A stretch of DNA of 64,000 bases. Origin: Marthasterias glacialis. Its lineage: Eukaryota; Echinodermata; Asteroidea; Forcipulatida; Asteriidae. Below, piece after piece: positions 55,001 through 64,000 of the stretch. The DNA lies in NCBI GenBank assembly GCA_911728455.2, contig OU452228.1:18689224-18753223 (forward strand). The letters are read 5' to 3'. How positions within the stretch are numbered: the stretch's first letter is position 1; each line of letters begins with the position of its first letter. The notes beneath the pieces are model-generated. The model was not told where the DNA came from, did no database searches, and saw nothing but the letters and a program-made list of their open reading frames with translations. The position numbers and the translations under genes are program-made.

Positions 55001-58000
55001 AAGGTCAGACGATAGCGTAGCGTCTCAAAGGCAGGTACCACTAAAGCCTGTAAAAATGATGACATTTATAGTGAAAAGGGTAGACGAAAATGATCTCTGA
55101 CGATTATACATCCTTTAAAAGAGCAATTTATACAAACAAAGATAACTTATGCAAACATATTTATAGTGAAAAGGGTAGACCAAAATGATCTCTGATGATT
55201 ATACACACTTTAAAAGAGCAGTTTATACAAACAAAGATAACTTATGCAAACATATTTATAGTGAAAAGTGTAGACGAAAATGATCTCTGATGATTATACA
55301 TACTTTAAAAGAGCAATTTATACAAACAAAGATAACTTATGCAAACATATTTATAGTGAAAAGGGTAGACGAAAATGATCTCTGACGATTATACATACTT
55401 TAAAAGAGCAATTTATACAAACAAAGATAACTTATGCAAACATTTAAATGACTGTTTATTCTGTCAACAAGTGTGAAGCGGATGTCCAAATATTCATTGC
55501 TTTAACCTTAAAATTTGTACCAAAAACAATGGGGGACTTTCCGGGTAAACTGTCATTGTTTACATAGTTATGACCATGCGCACATTTCTAAGAACGATGG
55601 ATATACCTGGTAAGTCTGCCGCCAAGCCCCCCCCCCCCCCCACTTCCCCTGGTCTCAAACCCCAACCCAGCCATTGCACTTATACAAACAGGATACTGAC
55701 CTTGTCTGATGATTTCATGTCCATCATGTCGATAGCCTTCCTCAGATACGCATACAAACCATACATGGGTAAGAAGTCTATATCTGACAGGAAGACGTAA
55801 GGCGTGTTGGCTTGCTGCAGGGCAATATTGCGCAGGTAATTCACTGGGTAGAATTGCTGCAGATTGATTTGAAAAATAATGATTACAACTTCAGTCAATC
55901 AAATGTAGGACGTCACGTAAATCCTTGGTAGTCAGACACCAAGGTTCATTTAGAAACTTCATTCATTCAATTAACCCTCGGTTAGTGCACCGGACTCAAG
56001 TTCTGCTGGTTAAGTCATCGGGGTGTGGGTTCGAATCCCGGTCATGAAACTTGCGTCCTTGAGCAAGATGCTTTACTATAACTGCTTCTCTTCACCCAGG
56101 GGTATAAATGGGTACCTGCGAGGGCAGAGGTTGATATTGTGTTTGAAAAACCCTCCGGAGCACCACGTCAGCTCTGGGCTGTATACTCCCCAGGGAGCTG
56201 AGAAAGATTACAGGAATGTTATTGGCTCAATGACCAGGGCACTAATGTAAAGCCCATTGAGATGTTATTGTGAAATGTGCTATATAAGAACTGGTTTTTA
56301 TTATTATCATTATTATCTGATGATGATGATGGCGATGATGTGTGTTACTCCAGCATTACGACAGGTTGCTATTGGAGGGTACTTTCACAAGACTACCATG
56401 TAGGGTTAGCTCTTCTGTTTCGGCTTCGTCTTCTTCGGCTCGGAGCTAGGTTTGGGTAAGTCGTGGTACATCATTCCCTGGATGTCATCTCCAGGTGTGT
56501 TCTTAGTTTCATAACGTTTAACAACTTGTGATGAGACTGTGCAAGGACGTGGTCCAGGTTTCATGGACTTTGATTTTTTGAAACAGCATTGTTTAATTGC
56601 ACTAGAATTCTCTGACCGAATGATATATGCAATCCACCTTTCCGACTGATCCTCAATTAACTCTTGGATGGGTACTGTGTTGCAATGCAAGGCACTTTTG
56701 AGGTTCTCTTAGTTTCATTTACCAGAAAGATATAACTATGAGAAGGAAAGGAAGATAAAAAAAGAAGATTTTCTTCTTACCCCTTCTTTGTAGACAACGT
56801 GATAGCCCACATTCTTGCGTGCCATCAGTACATCAGAGCTTAACGTATAACGCAGAAATTGCTGGGCTTCAGCATCGGACATGTACAGGGCAAGGCTGAT
56901 GGGACCTTGGGGAAAGAAAAGTTCAAGATGCTTTTTTTTAAAGACAAAGTTAATGATTGGTACTAGTAAGTATACAAACAAATGATTAGTCTCCATCTGA
57001 AAGCTCACTGATTATAAACTTTATACCAGTACCAATCCTCCAGAGAAATATTTCCATCTGAAAGCTCAATGATTTTTAAGTTCATACCATTCAAAAAGTT
57101 AGGATCATCCTTGTTCCCAATGTTTTGAGCTGTAGAGCGCCGCTTCTAAAACAAAAGAGCACCTGTACAAAAGGATGTAATATTATCACACCCGGCGTAC
57201 AGCGCGTCTGTGTCACAAGGTTTGTGTCTACATGGAGTTGTCCACGTTCTTTAGATAGAAGGGGTTTTAGAATTATCAGAGTTAGGGGTGGATAAGGAAC
57301 CGTGTCTATTTTGGTTTTGTGTTTATTGTGAAACAAATTTCAAATGACAAGGACCTAAATGTCAGTTACATACAACAAACTTTGAGTGGCTTGAATTCGT
57401 GCAATGGGAGGAATATTATTGCTCGGTACAATTTGGACTGTTCCATTTCACTCTGCTTTGCCTCATGAAATAGAACAGTCAAAATTTTACCTTGCGATAA
57501 TATTCCTCCCATTGCACTCTGAGCCACTCAATATTTGTATACTATAACATGTTCTTACCATCCCAATGTTTACAGATCGATTCTAGCATTTGGAGTCTGT
57601 CCATGGACAGCTGTGCAATCAGGGTTACATCATTGCCATCAGGTTTCTGTCGTAGAAAATACAAAATCAAACACAAATGTAAAAAGCCCTGAAACCTGTG
57701 AAACAATTAATTTTCTTTTAACAGCCAGATTACTTTTCCTGATGCTGATCTGGATCAAGGTATTTTTTTTTATTCATTTACATGTAAGCTAAAAGTATTG
57801 TCAAGTGAGCAATGGAGGCGCTATCTTTCAATTTGTATTAATTCAAATCAACGTATTAACTTGCAACGCATCTACTTGTCCTTCCCCCCTCCGTGGGGGC
57901 CGAAGCTCTGCGGAGCCCCACGGCAGTCACTGGCGCTTCCTGCTACCACTCCGGCAGGCCCAGCGATGCTTTCCGTGGTGGTTTCTTCAACTTAGGACTG

Positions 58001-61000
58001 ACATCTGGATGCTTTTTTTTTTAAACAACTTTTATGATACTCTACTTTTTTTCATTTATTTCCTTCTAAAAATTATTACAAATGATCAAGGAGGACACTC
58101 TGTAAGTTTAATGGTGGAGCACACATATCCGCAGAGGCCAGTTTACAAGTTGTTTCATCACCCTAAAGATGTTATTTTAGCGCATAATAAGTAATGTCAA
58201 CTTTCTTGGTTATTAAATTCCCTCTCCTATGATACAAAACTCAAAGAGATTGGTCAATAAACAGCCAGGTTCTCAGTGAAAGGATTACATAATAGCAACC
58301 TTTTCACAACCATTGCAAAGATCAGATCTTTCTCTCTCCAACTATTGTAAGCTTGGCTATGGAATATGAACATGGAAAAAACTACAGCTGCACAAAAAAA
58401 TGTCTCAGGCGTAAGTGTTATTTGTGTGTGATCTTGGTTGACTAAAGTCACCTTTGGTATTAAGTAAGAAGTGGGTATGAGAGCAGTCAACTTAAGTCAC
58501 CTACGGTAAGGAAAGGGTTATAAATACATGTGTATACTTTACCGGAGTGTACTGGTATTCTAAGTAGTATAAATGAGTTCTATGGGTGAGTATTTTCTCT
58601 CTTCGGAACTCGTAGCACTGGTCATCCTCGTCAAGTTTACTGAACTGCAGAGTGAGAAGGAAAGATAAAGGTAGTAGTAATTGAGGAAAGACTTAAAGGG
58701 GGTTATTGTGTAATCCCCAGTTCCAGACCTTTGTCCGTTTGTTCCGAAAATGGATTACAAGACATCGTGAGGCTTCCACCATTGTCTATATTCTGTTTTT
58801 CAGCTCAAGGCCCATAATTCCGAGTGAAACCGGTATCCAGCCTTTGTCCCAGTATTAGGAAAATCCTCGACTGTAGCTCACAGCCGAGGTTTCGCAATTT
58901 ATGGTGCGCGTATTTGAAATTTTCTCAAAAGAGAAACCAAAAATCCAGGTGCTTCAAAGATAAACTTTGTTCTGTCGACTTTGTCAAGTCGGCAATTCCG
59001 AGAAGATAATCCCGTCAGCCTGGACGGGAAAAAAAGGAAGATTCCCAACAGCAACTGGTTATCATGGGAGTGGCTTTCGTTACAAAAGCACTAATTATTG
59101 AAACTTTAGAAAGTACAGAATAAATCTTTTCTGATTTTGTGTTTGATAAGTTTAAGCATGTTTTGTTACCAGTTTTTAGCTTGCATCCCACACTCAGATT
59201 ACAAATTTATTAAAGTTCAAATACAAAGTTTTATTCAATCAAAGTTAAACACAAAACATTTTTTTTAAAGCAAGGTAAAAATCTTGTTTACTGTTTTTTT
59301 TTTAAATATTGCTGGAAGAATTCTCTTTGAGGTAATTTTTTACGCCCGTTCCCACTCGCACACACTCAGTCTCACTTGGGTAAAGTCGTTTTGGGTAACA
59401 AGTTTTCGGAGTGACTCATGGGTACTCGTTCCTCATTTGAACATTCACCTTTAATCGTCACTGTACATGTAATAAGTTTAAATTTCAAAACAAATCTTTC
59501 TCATGAGAAACTAAACTAAAACAACTCACCTTTTCTTCCAGTGACAAATTCCCTTTTCCCTGCGCACAGCCGAACAATTCCGTCCTGAGCAGATTGCCGT
59601 CGTACTCCAGAAATGTCAGGTACAGATTGCGGAAAAACTCCACATGCTTATTCTTTACTCTGAGCTTCTTGGGAGAATTCCAGTGGATGACTTTAAGGTC
59701 AGTGACCTCTGCATAGCACAGCTGTTAAGGGCAGAAATAAAACATGCAGTAAATTATGATAGATGTTCATTTTGCATCTGGGAAAAGAATATTATTTGTA
59801 ATTTTTACCCATATACCGATGTGTGTTAAGCACTGCATACTCAGTACTTTTTCCTGACTCCTGTGACAAAAACCTCACAGGCATATTCCTCGAGTGGGAT
59901 TCGAACCCATGACCCCCACCATTCTAGAGAAGATGTCTTACCAACTAGACTACCGAGATTGCCCGGCAGCTAGAGGCAGTTCGAATCCTATTAGCAGCGG
60001 AAACCGCAACCATTATGATAGATTTTTAATTTTGCATCGGGGAAAAGCACTGAGTATAGAGTGCTTAACACACATCGGTGTACAGGCAAAAAACAAATTA
60101 TACACGTAGTAAATGTTTAAAGTACTTAGGCTTAAATTTAATTCAGATCAATTCAATGGAACATTTATTTCCACTTCACGCAAATAATAAAAAAAAGTTT
60201 AATATCTTAAAGCAGGCGGACAACACTGGTAATTGTCAAAGACCAATATCCACACTTTATGTGAGCCACCATATATACAAGATAACAAACCTGTCAAAGT
60301 TTAAGCTCACTGGTCATCGGAGTCAAGACAAAAAGTGAAAAACCCCGTGTATATGTTTTCAAACATTGAGTTTTGGGCTCGCGAGTTCAAAACTAATTGT
60401 TGTACTCATTTCTCAAAAACTATAGCATTTCAAGTAAAAATGTTTCTGGGGAACTTATCCACCATGACCGTCTTTCTATCATATCATGTAAGTTATGAGC
60501 AAATCTATGAACGTTTATATTTTCAATCTTAACAATGTTGTTGCCCACCCTCTAAAACATTAGAGGTGGCAAAATCCAAAATACATGTCCCAGTGCGCTC
60601 GACCAGAAATGATCGGCGCGCAAAGAATTCTGAGTAAAATCCTGAAATCCGAGTTGGAACAACATCGGCAACCATCATAGCGTTGCAATTTTAAAGCAAT
60701 GCGGTACACAACATGTAAAACCTGGCATAGTTACGTGTAAAATACAGCACGGCGTCCATCTTGGCAACTTGATCTCTTTTGTTAGCTCTACTCAGTTTCC
60801 CAAGATGCATTTCAGTATTAATTTAAGATGGCGCTTGTGCATATGGGCTATAAGAGTTATTTTTTTAAACATAATGAGGGAGTGACATTGACAGCTCTAT
60901 AGATGAGAGATTAGTCCGGTTGACAGGTTGTGGGATTCGAACCGGGTTCCATGCAGGTGAAAGGCAAGTCTGCACCCTATCAAAGTTACCTCACTACGTG

Positions 61001-64000
61001 TATGATCACTGAGTTGTAGATTCCATGCGCATGGTAGGTTGTGTACAAGATAAGGATGCTGTTTAATCACTGCATTGATGATATCCTAACCAAGAAAACC
61101 AAAAAAACAAGAAGAATAGTTGGAATCAATTACAACCCTCTTACTATTAGCGTGTTTCTCCAGACAATGCTGGTGTTGAGGGTAGAGCCATTAGCCTTTT
61201 TTCGAGATATGGTGGACACTAGAGGGCACTTTTTGGTTTGGGTGTATAGAGAGGTTGCATGATCCCGGGAAAAGTTCGTTTTGCAGCCATGTTGGGTACG
61301 GCCATGTACAAACTCAATGGATGGCGCAAGGCTGCTGAATGAGTTCCAGCATCTGTTTGTTGTACACACGGCATTAGAAAAAGGGCTCGGGTGACATCAC
61401 GTGAAACCTCTCTATATAGACAAATTTACCAAAACCAAATAGTGTCGTAGTTCTGTGTCCACCATATCTCAAAATGGCTTAGTGCCCTAAGTGCTTCAAT
61501 GAGTGGCAAACCAGAGAAGGCACCAGTCTGTGCTCAGATGCACTGGAATTTGGGCCACTGTTGGAAGAGATAAGGTTCTCAACCTTGGTCAATTTCTGCA
61601 GTGTCAATCTGTGGCACTGATGGATCACACATACAAATACAATGATAGGAAAGTGTAGCATGGGTTAATATACCATTGTGTGCATAGCATATATGGGAGA
61701 TATGTACCAATAGGAGGGCTAAAGGGGCTGTATCGTCGTGATTATAACATGCCTGTGGCTGTGCATAAAAAGATGAACTCTCACCCAGATACTGCACATG
61801 CGCGCGCTTGTGGACAAATCACAAAGGGTGCCGTCTTTGTCAAACTGATGTGACCGCCAGCGCACACGCCTGCGCAGTCACTGGGTTATTCCATTTACTG
61901 CTATAATCATGATGACACAGCCCCTTTAAAGCATTGCAAAAGACCATGCAAAGTGGCCTCAAAAATATAGATAATTGACTAAAAAAATTCAAAAAAACTT
62001 TTGGCACTCCAAATTTTTATCCCGCAGCAACTTATCAATTAAGCCCCCAGCTGTCTGACCATTCAATACCATCAACTGGCTTTAAATGATAGATGCACTT
62101 AGCCAGTCTGATGATATTATGTGGTGAGTGCATCTACACAGTACACAGTCAACCCTCCTACAGTTGCTAAGGGTGTTGCTAAGGACAACCTATACTTCAA
62201 CGCATGACGTGGCGATCCAGCCATAGCCGTAGCCATAGCCGCCAATTCGGACACGGCCTCATATACACAGACATTCCCAATTTGAAATCACGAAACTCAC
62301 CTGGTCAGCGAGTGAGACAGACAGAAGACTCATGAGTTCCTTCTCAGCAGTGAATCTCCACATCTGCATCCAGTCCAGCTCCCTCAATTTCTTAAGGTCA
62401 AACAGCATTACACCTGTGTTGAACCCACGCCCCTGGTGGACGGTGACAAAAAAAAACAAGACAAGGCCAGCCTGTGTTAGTTTCTTTTTGTACTGATTTT
62501 GAGGTCTGTGAATGCCCTTTTGGTGGGTTGGCTTTATATTTAAAGAGGATGGGCCATGGTGATTGATGTTGACATTATTGTTTAGTTTTCTGCTTTCTCT
62601 AATTATTGCATCGGACAAACTTCTCTTTTGTGACATTAAATTGACAAAAGAAGTGATATTTGCAGGGAGCAAACAAATCATGATGTCACTGGAAGTACTG
62701 AATCCCCGGATGGTCTGCACTGAGCAATGCTTCAATGAGTAACAACAAACAGCCGTTTGACAGAGGAGTACTTCCTGCGACGTCACTATTCTTTAGAATT
62801 TCTTGAGACAACTTTCAGGCACCGACTGCTGTTGTCACAGAATTCCGCGTTTACGGCGCCCTCAATATCACGTGATTCTATGGGCTGTATGCTCAGAACT
62901 CCATTGTCAGCAGCGCCATGATATTGGCCCCCGTTTGCTCGGGCAACCTTGTTTTTCAAATATCAAATATTTCGGTAAATAAAATGACAAAGCTGCATCC
63001 AGTTCTTTGTTTTTAATTTCAGGATCGAAACAGTTACTAATAAGTATCGAGTATCAGTAATTTTAACTGATGTATGCAGTGGTTTGCAACAGAGAGGGAT
63101 TATTTATATGGCAGCCTCTATTTCAAATAAACTGTGAATATAGACTGGTCCCCTGTCTATATCCGCAGGGTTAAAGACAGGCACTGGTCTTATAAACCCA
63201 ATGGTTTCATTGGAAAGATGTAAATATTTGTTCGGATTGGTGACAGGAGTCAACTAAACTTAACCATAGTCGATCTAGATGTCAGCCGATTGCTACGTGG
63301 TTTGACTTGCTAGTCCAACTGAATCAACCTAGCCCCGGAGCACTGTTCCTCTAGTCAATTCACGTGTTACGTCACAATTAATGAGTAGTTCAACGATAAC
63401 GGAGGGATTTGGTTGGATATGACAATAATTTGTCTTTGCAGTGAAATATTTAGTTAACTATTGCACGTAGAGATAAAAATAAGAGGGGAAAAACATAGAA
63501 AATGAACTTGAAAATGACATGCTAACTTGCTTAATCCTATCGTCTGCTCAACAAGCATACATTGACTTAAATTTACTATATTGACTAGTCGCTCGTCTAG
63601 ACGCGTTCGAGTGAAGAACAGATCACGCATGCGTGGTTTAAATCACAAATTGACTAAAAGTCAGCACCCGAACTTGCTCAACGATACTACACACATTGGC
63701 GAATGTGTACACACACAGCATATGGCATGCAAAAAATTAAATGGGTCAAAGGTACATCTGGCAGGTTCCAAAGGTCGGTATCTGATGTTTTATTAACGAG
63801 CCTCGAAGCGTGACGTCAGATGTTCGGGCAACCAATGAATACAGCAATCACTCACCAGTGCAGGCCAGGGTTTGTGCTTCTTCCATATCGTACCCAGGTA
63901 CCAATCACTCTGGTTTTCCACCAAGCCTATCGCCTTCTTGCCGGTCAGCTTAACAAACATCCTCCACAGCTCTGCAATATCAGTCGCAAACGTCACATCG
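52008..64000 (-). CDS. LARGE1: LARGE xylosyl/glucuronyltransferase, C-terminal 509 residues (5' part outside window)
   Basis: Twelve coding exons in transcription order are 64000-63856 (partial), 62432-62301, 61085-60990, 59721-59530, 58644-58543, 57646-57559, 56905-56781, 55856-55701, 55047-54868, 53641-53517, 53037-52939 and 52098-52008. All phases agree. The enzyme is a Golgi type II membrane protein that adds the alternating xylose-glucuronic acid polymer (matriglycan) to alpha-dystroglycan. The visible part holds the end of the GT8 xylosyltransferase domain ([48 protein letters not shown]) and the whole GT49 glucuronyltransferase domain ([44 protein letters not shown] with the Dx[41 protein letters not shown]). 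It ends [15 protein letters not shown], matching vertebrate LARGE1/2 closely. Human LARGE1 has 756 residues, so about 245, including the membrane anchor, lie beyond the edge. It looks intact and active. Whether it is orthologous to LARGE1 or LARGE2 cannot be told. Confidence 0.96.
52205..52570 (+). repeat. tRNA-headed SINE (family A), near full length
   Basis: Head TGGCTGAGCGGTCTAGCGCA with CCGGACTCAAGTGGGTTCG; body AAGACACTTAACCATTATTG, CACGTAAAAGAACCCAG, ACCTTGTAAACCCTTATAAG; 3' end CGCTATATAAGACTTTGGTA with (TTA)n. It is the best full-length copy in the window. It lies in the last LARGE intron. Confidence 0.85.
53200..53400. repeat. Dispersed repeat with CAGCAAG..CTTGCTGAAATGG, copy 2
   Basis: It shares CGCATGGGTGCCATTTCAGC, TTACTTGCTGAAATGG and TTCACATTTCAGCC with 14866-15050. 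Confidence 0.65.
53838..54113. repeat. MITE, family with GATCCATTAAG..CCGCCCC ends, copy 2
   Basis: CAATAGACCAATCCATTCAG at the left pairs with TTAATGGATCGGTCTATTG at the right. GACCAATCACAGCATTGGCT and GGCTGTGATTGGTCA pair inside. It shares TATAAGTACGC.CACGCA.GTTTA with 8147-8385. Confidence 0.85.
54530..54805 (-). repeat. tRNA-headed SINE (family A)
   Basis: The minus strand reads TCATGGCTGAGTGGTCTAGC, GACTCAAATTCTGATGTTCT, GTGTGGGTTCGAGTCCCGG, GAGCAAGACACTTAACCATT. The 3' body reaches ACCTTGTAAACCCTTACAAG. It ends about 63 bp from a LARGE exon. Confidence 0.8.
55060..55446. repeat. 95-bp tandem repeat, about four copies, in a LARGE intron
   Basis: GTGAAAAGGGTAGAC starts units at 55071, 55166, 55261 and 55356, exactly 95 bp apart. 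Each carries GATCTCTGA.GATTATACAT and AACAAAGATAACTTATGC. The units differ by a few bases. The array begins about 15-25 bp upstream of the exon ending at 55047. Confidence 0.92.
55983..56315 (+). repeat. tRNA-headed SINE (family D)
   Basis: The head (GTGCACCGGACTCAAGTTCT, GTGTGGGTTCGAATCCCGGT) resembles family A. The body differs: CACCCAGGGGTATAAATGGG, TACCTGCGAGGGCAGAG, TCTGGGCTGTATACTCCCC, ending GTGCTATATAAGAACTGG and (ATT)n. GGTATAAATGGGTACC-type bodies are common in SINEs of marine invertebrates. Confidence 0.8.
57388..57533. repeat. Inverted repeat (foldback MITE) of about 146 bp
   Basis: TTGAGTGGCT..GTGCAATGGGAGGAATATTAT pairs with ATAATATTCCTCCCATTGCAC..AGCCACTCAA. The arms are about 40 bp around a centre that is itself partly inverted (GACTGTTCCATTTCA and TGAAATAGAACAGTC). 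It lies about 26 bp before a LARGE exon. Confidence 0.85.
59755..60090 (-). repeat. Two SINE (family B) copies in tandem
   Basis: GAGTGGGATTCGAACCCATG and TCTTACCAACTAGACTACCG form the head of the first copy on the minus strand; its body has ATATACCGATGTGTGTTAAG. A second fragment (about 59995-60085) reads AAAAGCACTGAGTATAGAGT and CACACATCGGTGTA. It starts 34 bp upstream of a LARGE exon. Confidence 0.75.
61723..61926. mobile_element. TTAA-flanked MITE, copy 4 of 4
   Basis: Ends AGGGGCTGTATCGTCGTGAT and ATCATGATGACACAGCCCCT. The left flank is CTAA and the right TTAA. Internal CTCACCCAGATACTGCACAT matches copy 2. It lies in a LARGE intron. Confidence 0.8.
62040..62165. repeat. Inverted copy of the CAGTGGATGATATTGA repeat
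   Basis: CTGTCTGACCATTCAATACC and GTGAGTGCATCTACACAGTA with CAGTCAACCCTCCTAC are the reverse complement of the 21.4-21.5 kb unit. Confidence 0.7.
62163..62262. repeat. TIR repeat with AGCCATAGCC..GGACACGGCC, copy 2
   Basis: TTGCTAAGGGTGTTGCTAAG and CCAGCCATAGCCGTAGCC with TCGGACACGGCCTC match one half and the end of 39793-39921. It abuts the previous repeat. Confidence 0.6.
63230..63679. mobile_element. MITE with GTTCGGGTGCTGAC ends, copy 3 (reverse)
   Basis: It is the reverse complement of 33259-33725: AGTCGATCTAGATGTCAGC, GGAGCACTGTTCCTCTAGTC, TTAATGAGTAGTTCAACGAT, and the end TCAGCACCCGAACTTGCTC. The left inverted repeat is eroded. It lies in a LARGE intron. Confidence 0.85.

Noticed and set aside
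57885-57990. GC-rich patch as rRNA or structured RNA
   Set aside because: CCGTGGGGGCC..GGAGCCCCACGG forms a short stem, but there is no match to a known RNA that I can support.
1-64000. Retroviral, LTR or Polinton copies
   Set aside because: I found no protease, integrase, capsid or envelope motifs and no LTR pairs; the only reverse-transcriptase-related sequence is the short LINE 3' fragment at about 20.6-20.9 kb.

Overview
The window looks like nuclear DNA from an invertebrate deuterostome, most likely an echinoderm. That placement is an inference. The genes are split by many introns with GT..AG borders, the protein sequences are animal-type (COMT, LARGE), and the non-coding DNA is AT-rich and crowded with short terminal-inverted-repeat elements and tRNA-headed SINEs. 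I saw no prokaryotic features, no CRISPR array, no recognisable retrovirus or LTR element, and no convincing functional tRNA or rRNA gene.

Five protein-coding genes can be supported. (1) Plus strand, 3132-4046: a small mucin-like type I membrane protein with a 36-bp coding minisatellite. (2) Minus strand, 7912-14741: a seven-exon gene for a helical protein of about 275 residues that I do not recognise. (3) Plus strand, 15910-32412: a sixteen-exon gene for a 1,395-residue protein with an N-terminal SAM domain, coiled coils and a C-terminal TKL-type kinase domain. It lies head-to-head with gene 2, so 15.68-15.91 kb is a probable shared promoter. (4) Minus strand, 38092-43595: a three-exon catechol O-methyltransferase (COMT-type). 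(5) Minus strand, 52008 to the window end: the last twelve coding exons (509 residues) of the LARGE xylosyl/glucuronyltransferase, whose 5' part lies beyond 64000. In all multi-exon models the exon phases fit without a frameshift.

The rest is repeat-rich. There are two large tandem arrays. The one at 4.3-6.2 kb has a 267-bp unit with an 801-bp higher-order period and long terminal inverted repeats. The one at 36.4-37.9 kb has a 210-bp unit and ends in an inverted fragment of itself. There are coding and intronic minisatellites (36, 48, 20 and 95 bp), a nearly perfect 741-bp palindrome with a 9-bp target duplication (Mutator-like foldback), several MITE families present in 2-4 copies, at least three SINE families, one LINE 3' fragment, and a SINE split by a MITE.

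The five genes show no sign of forming one pathway. COMT and LARGE are neighbours on the same strand but separated by more than 8 kb of repeats. The features most worth a second look are the SAM-kinase architecture, the palindrome with a hydrophobic reading frame across its dyad, and the tandem arrays bounded by inverted repeats.
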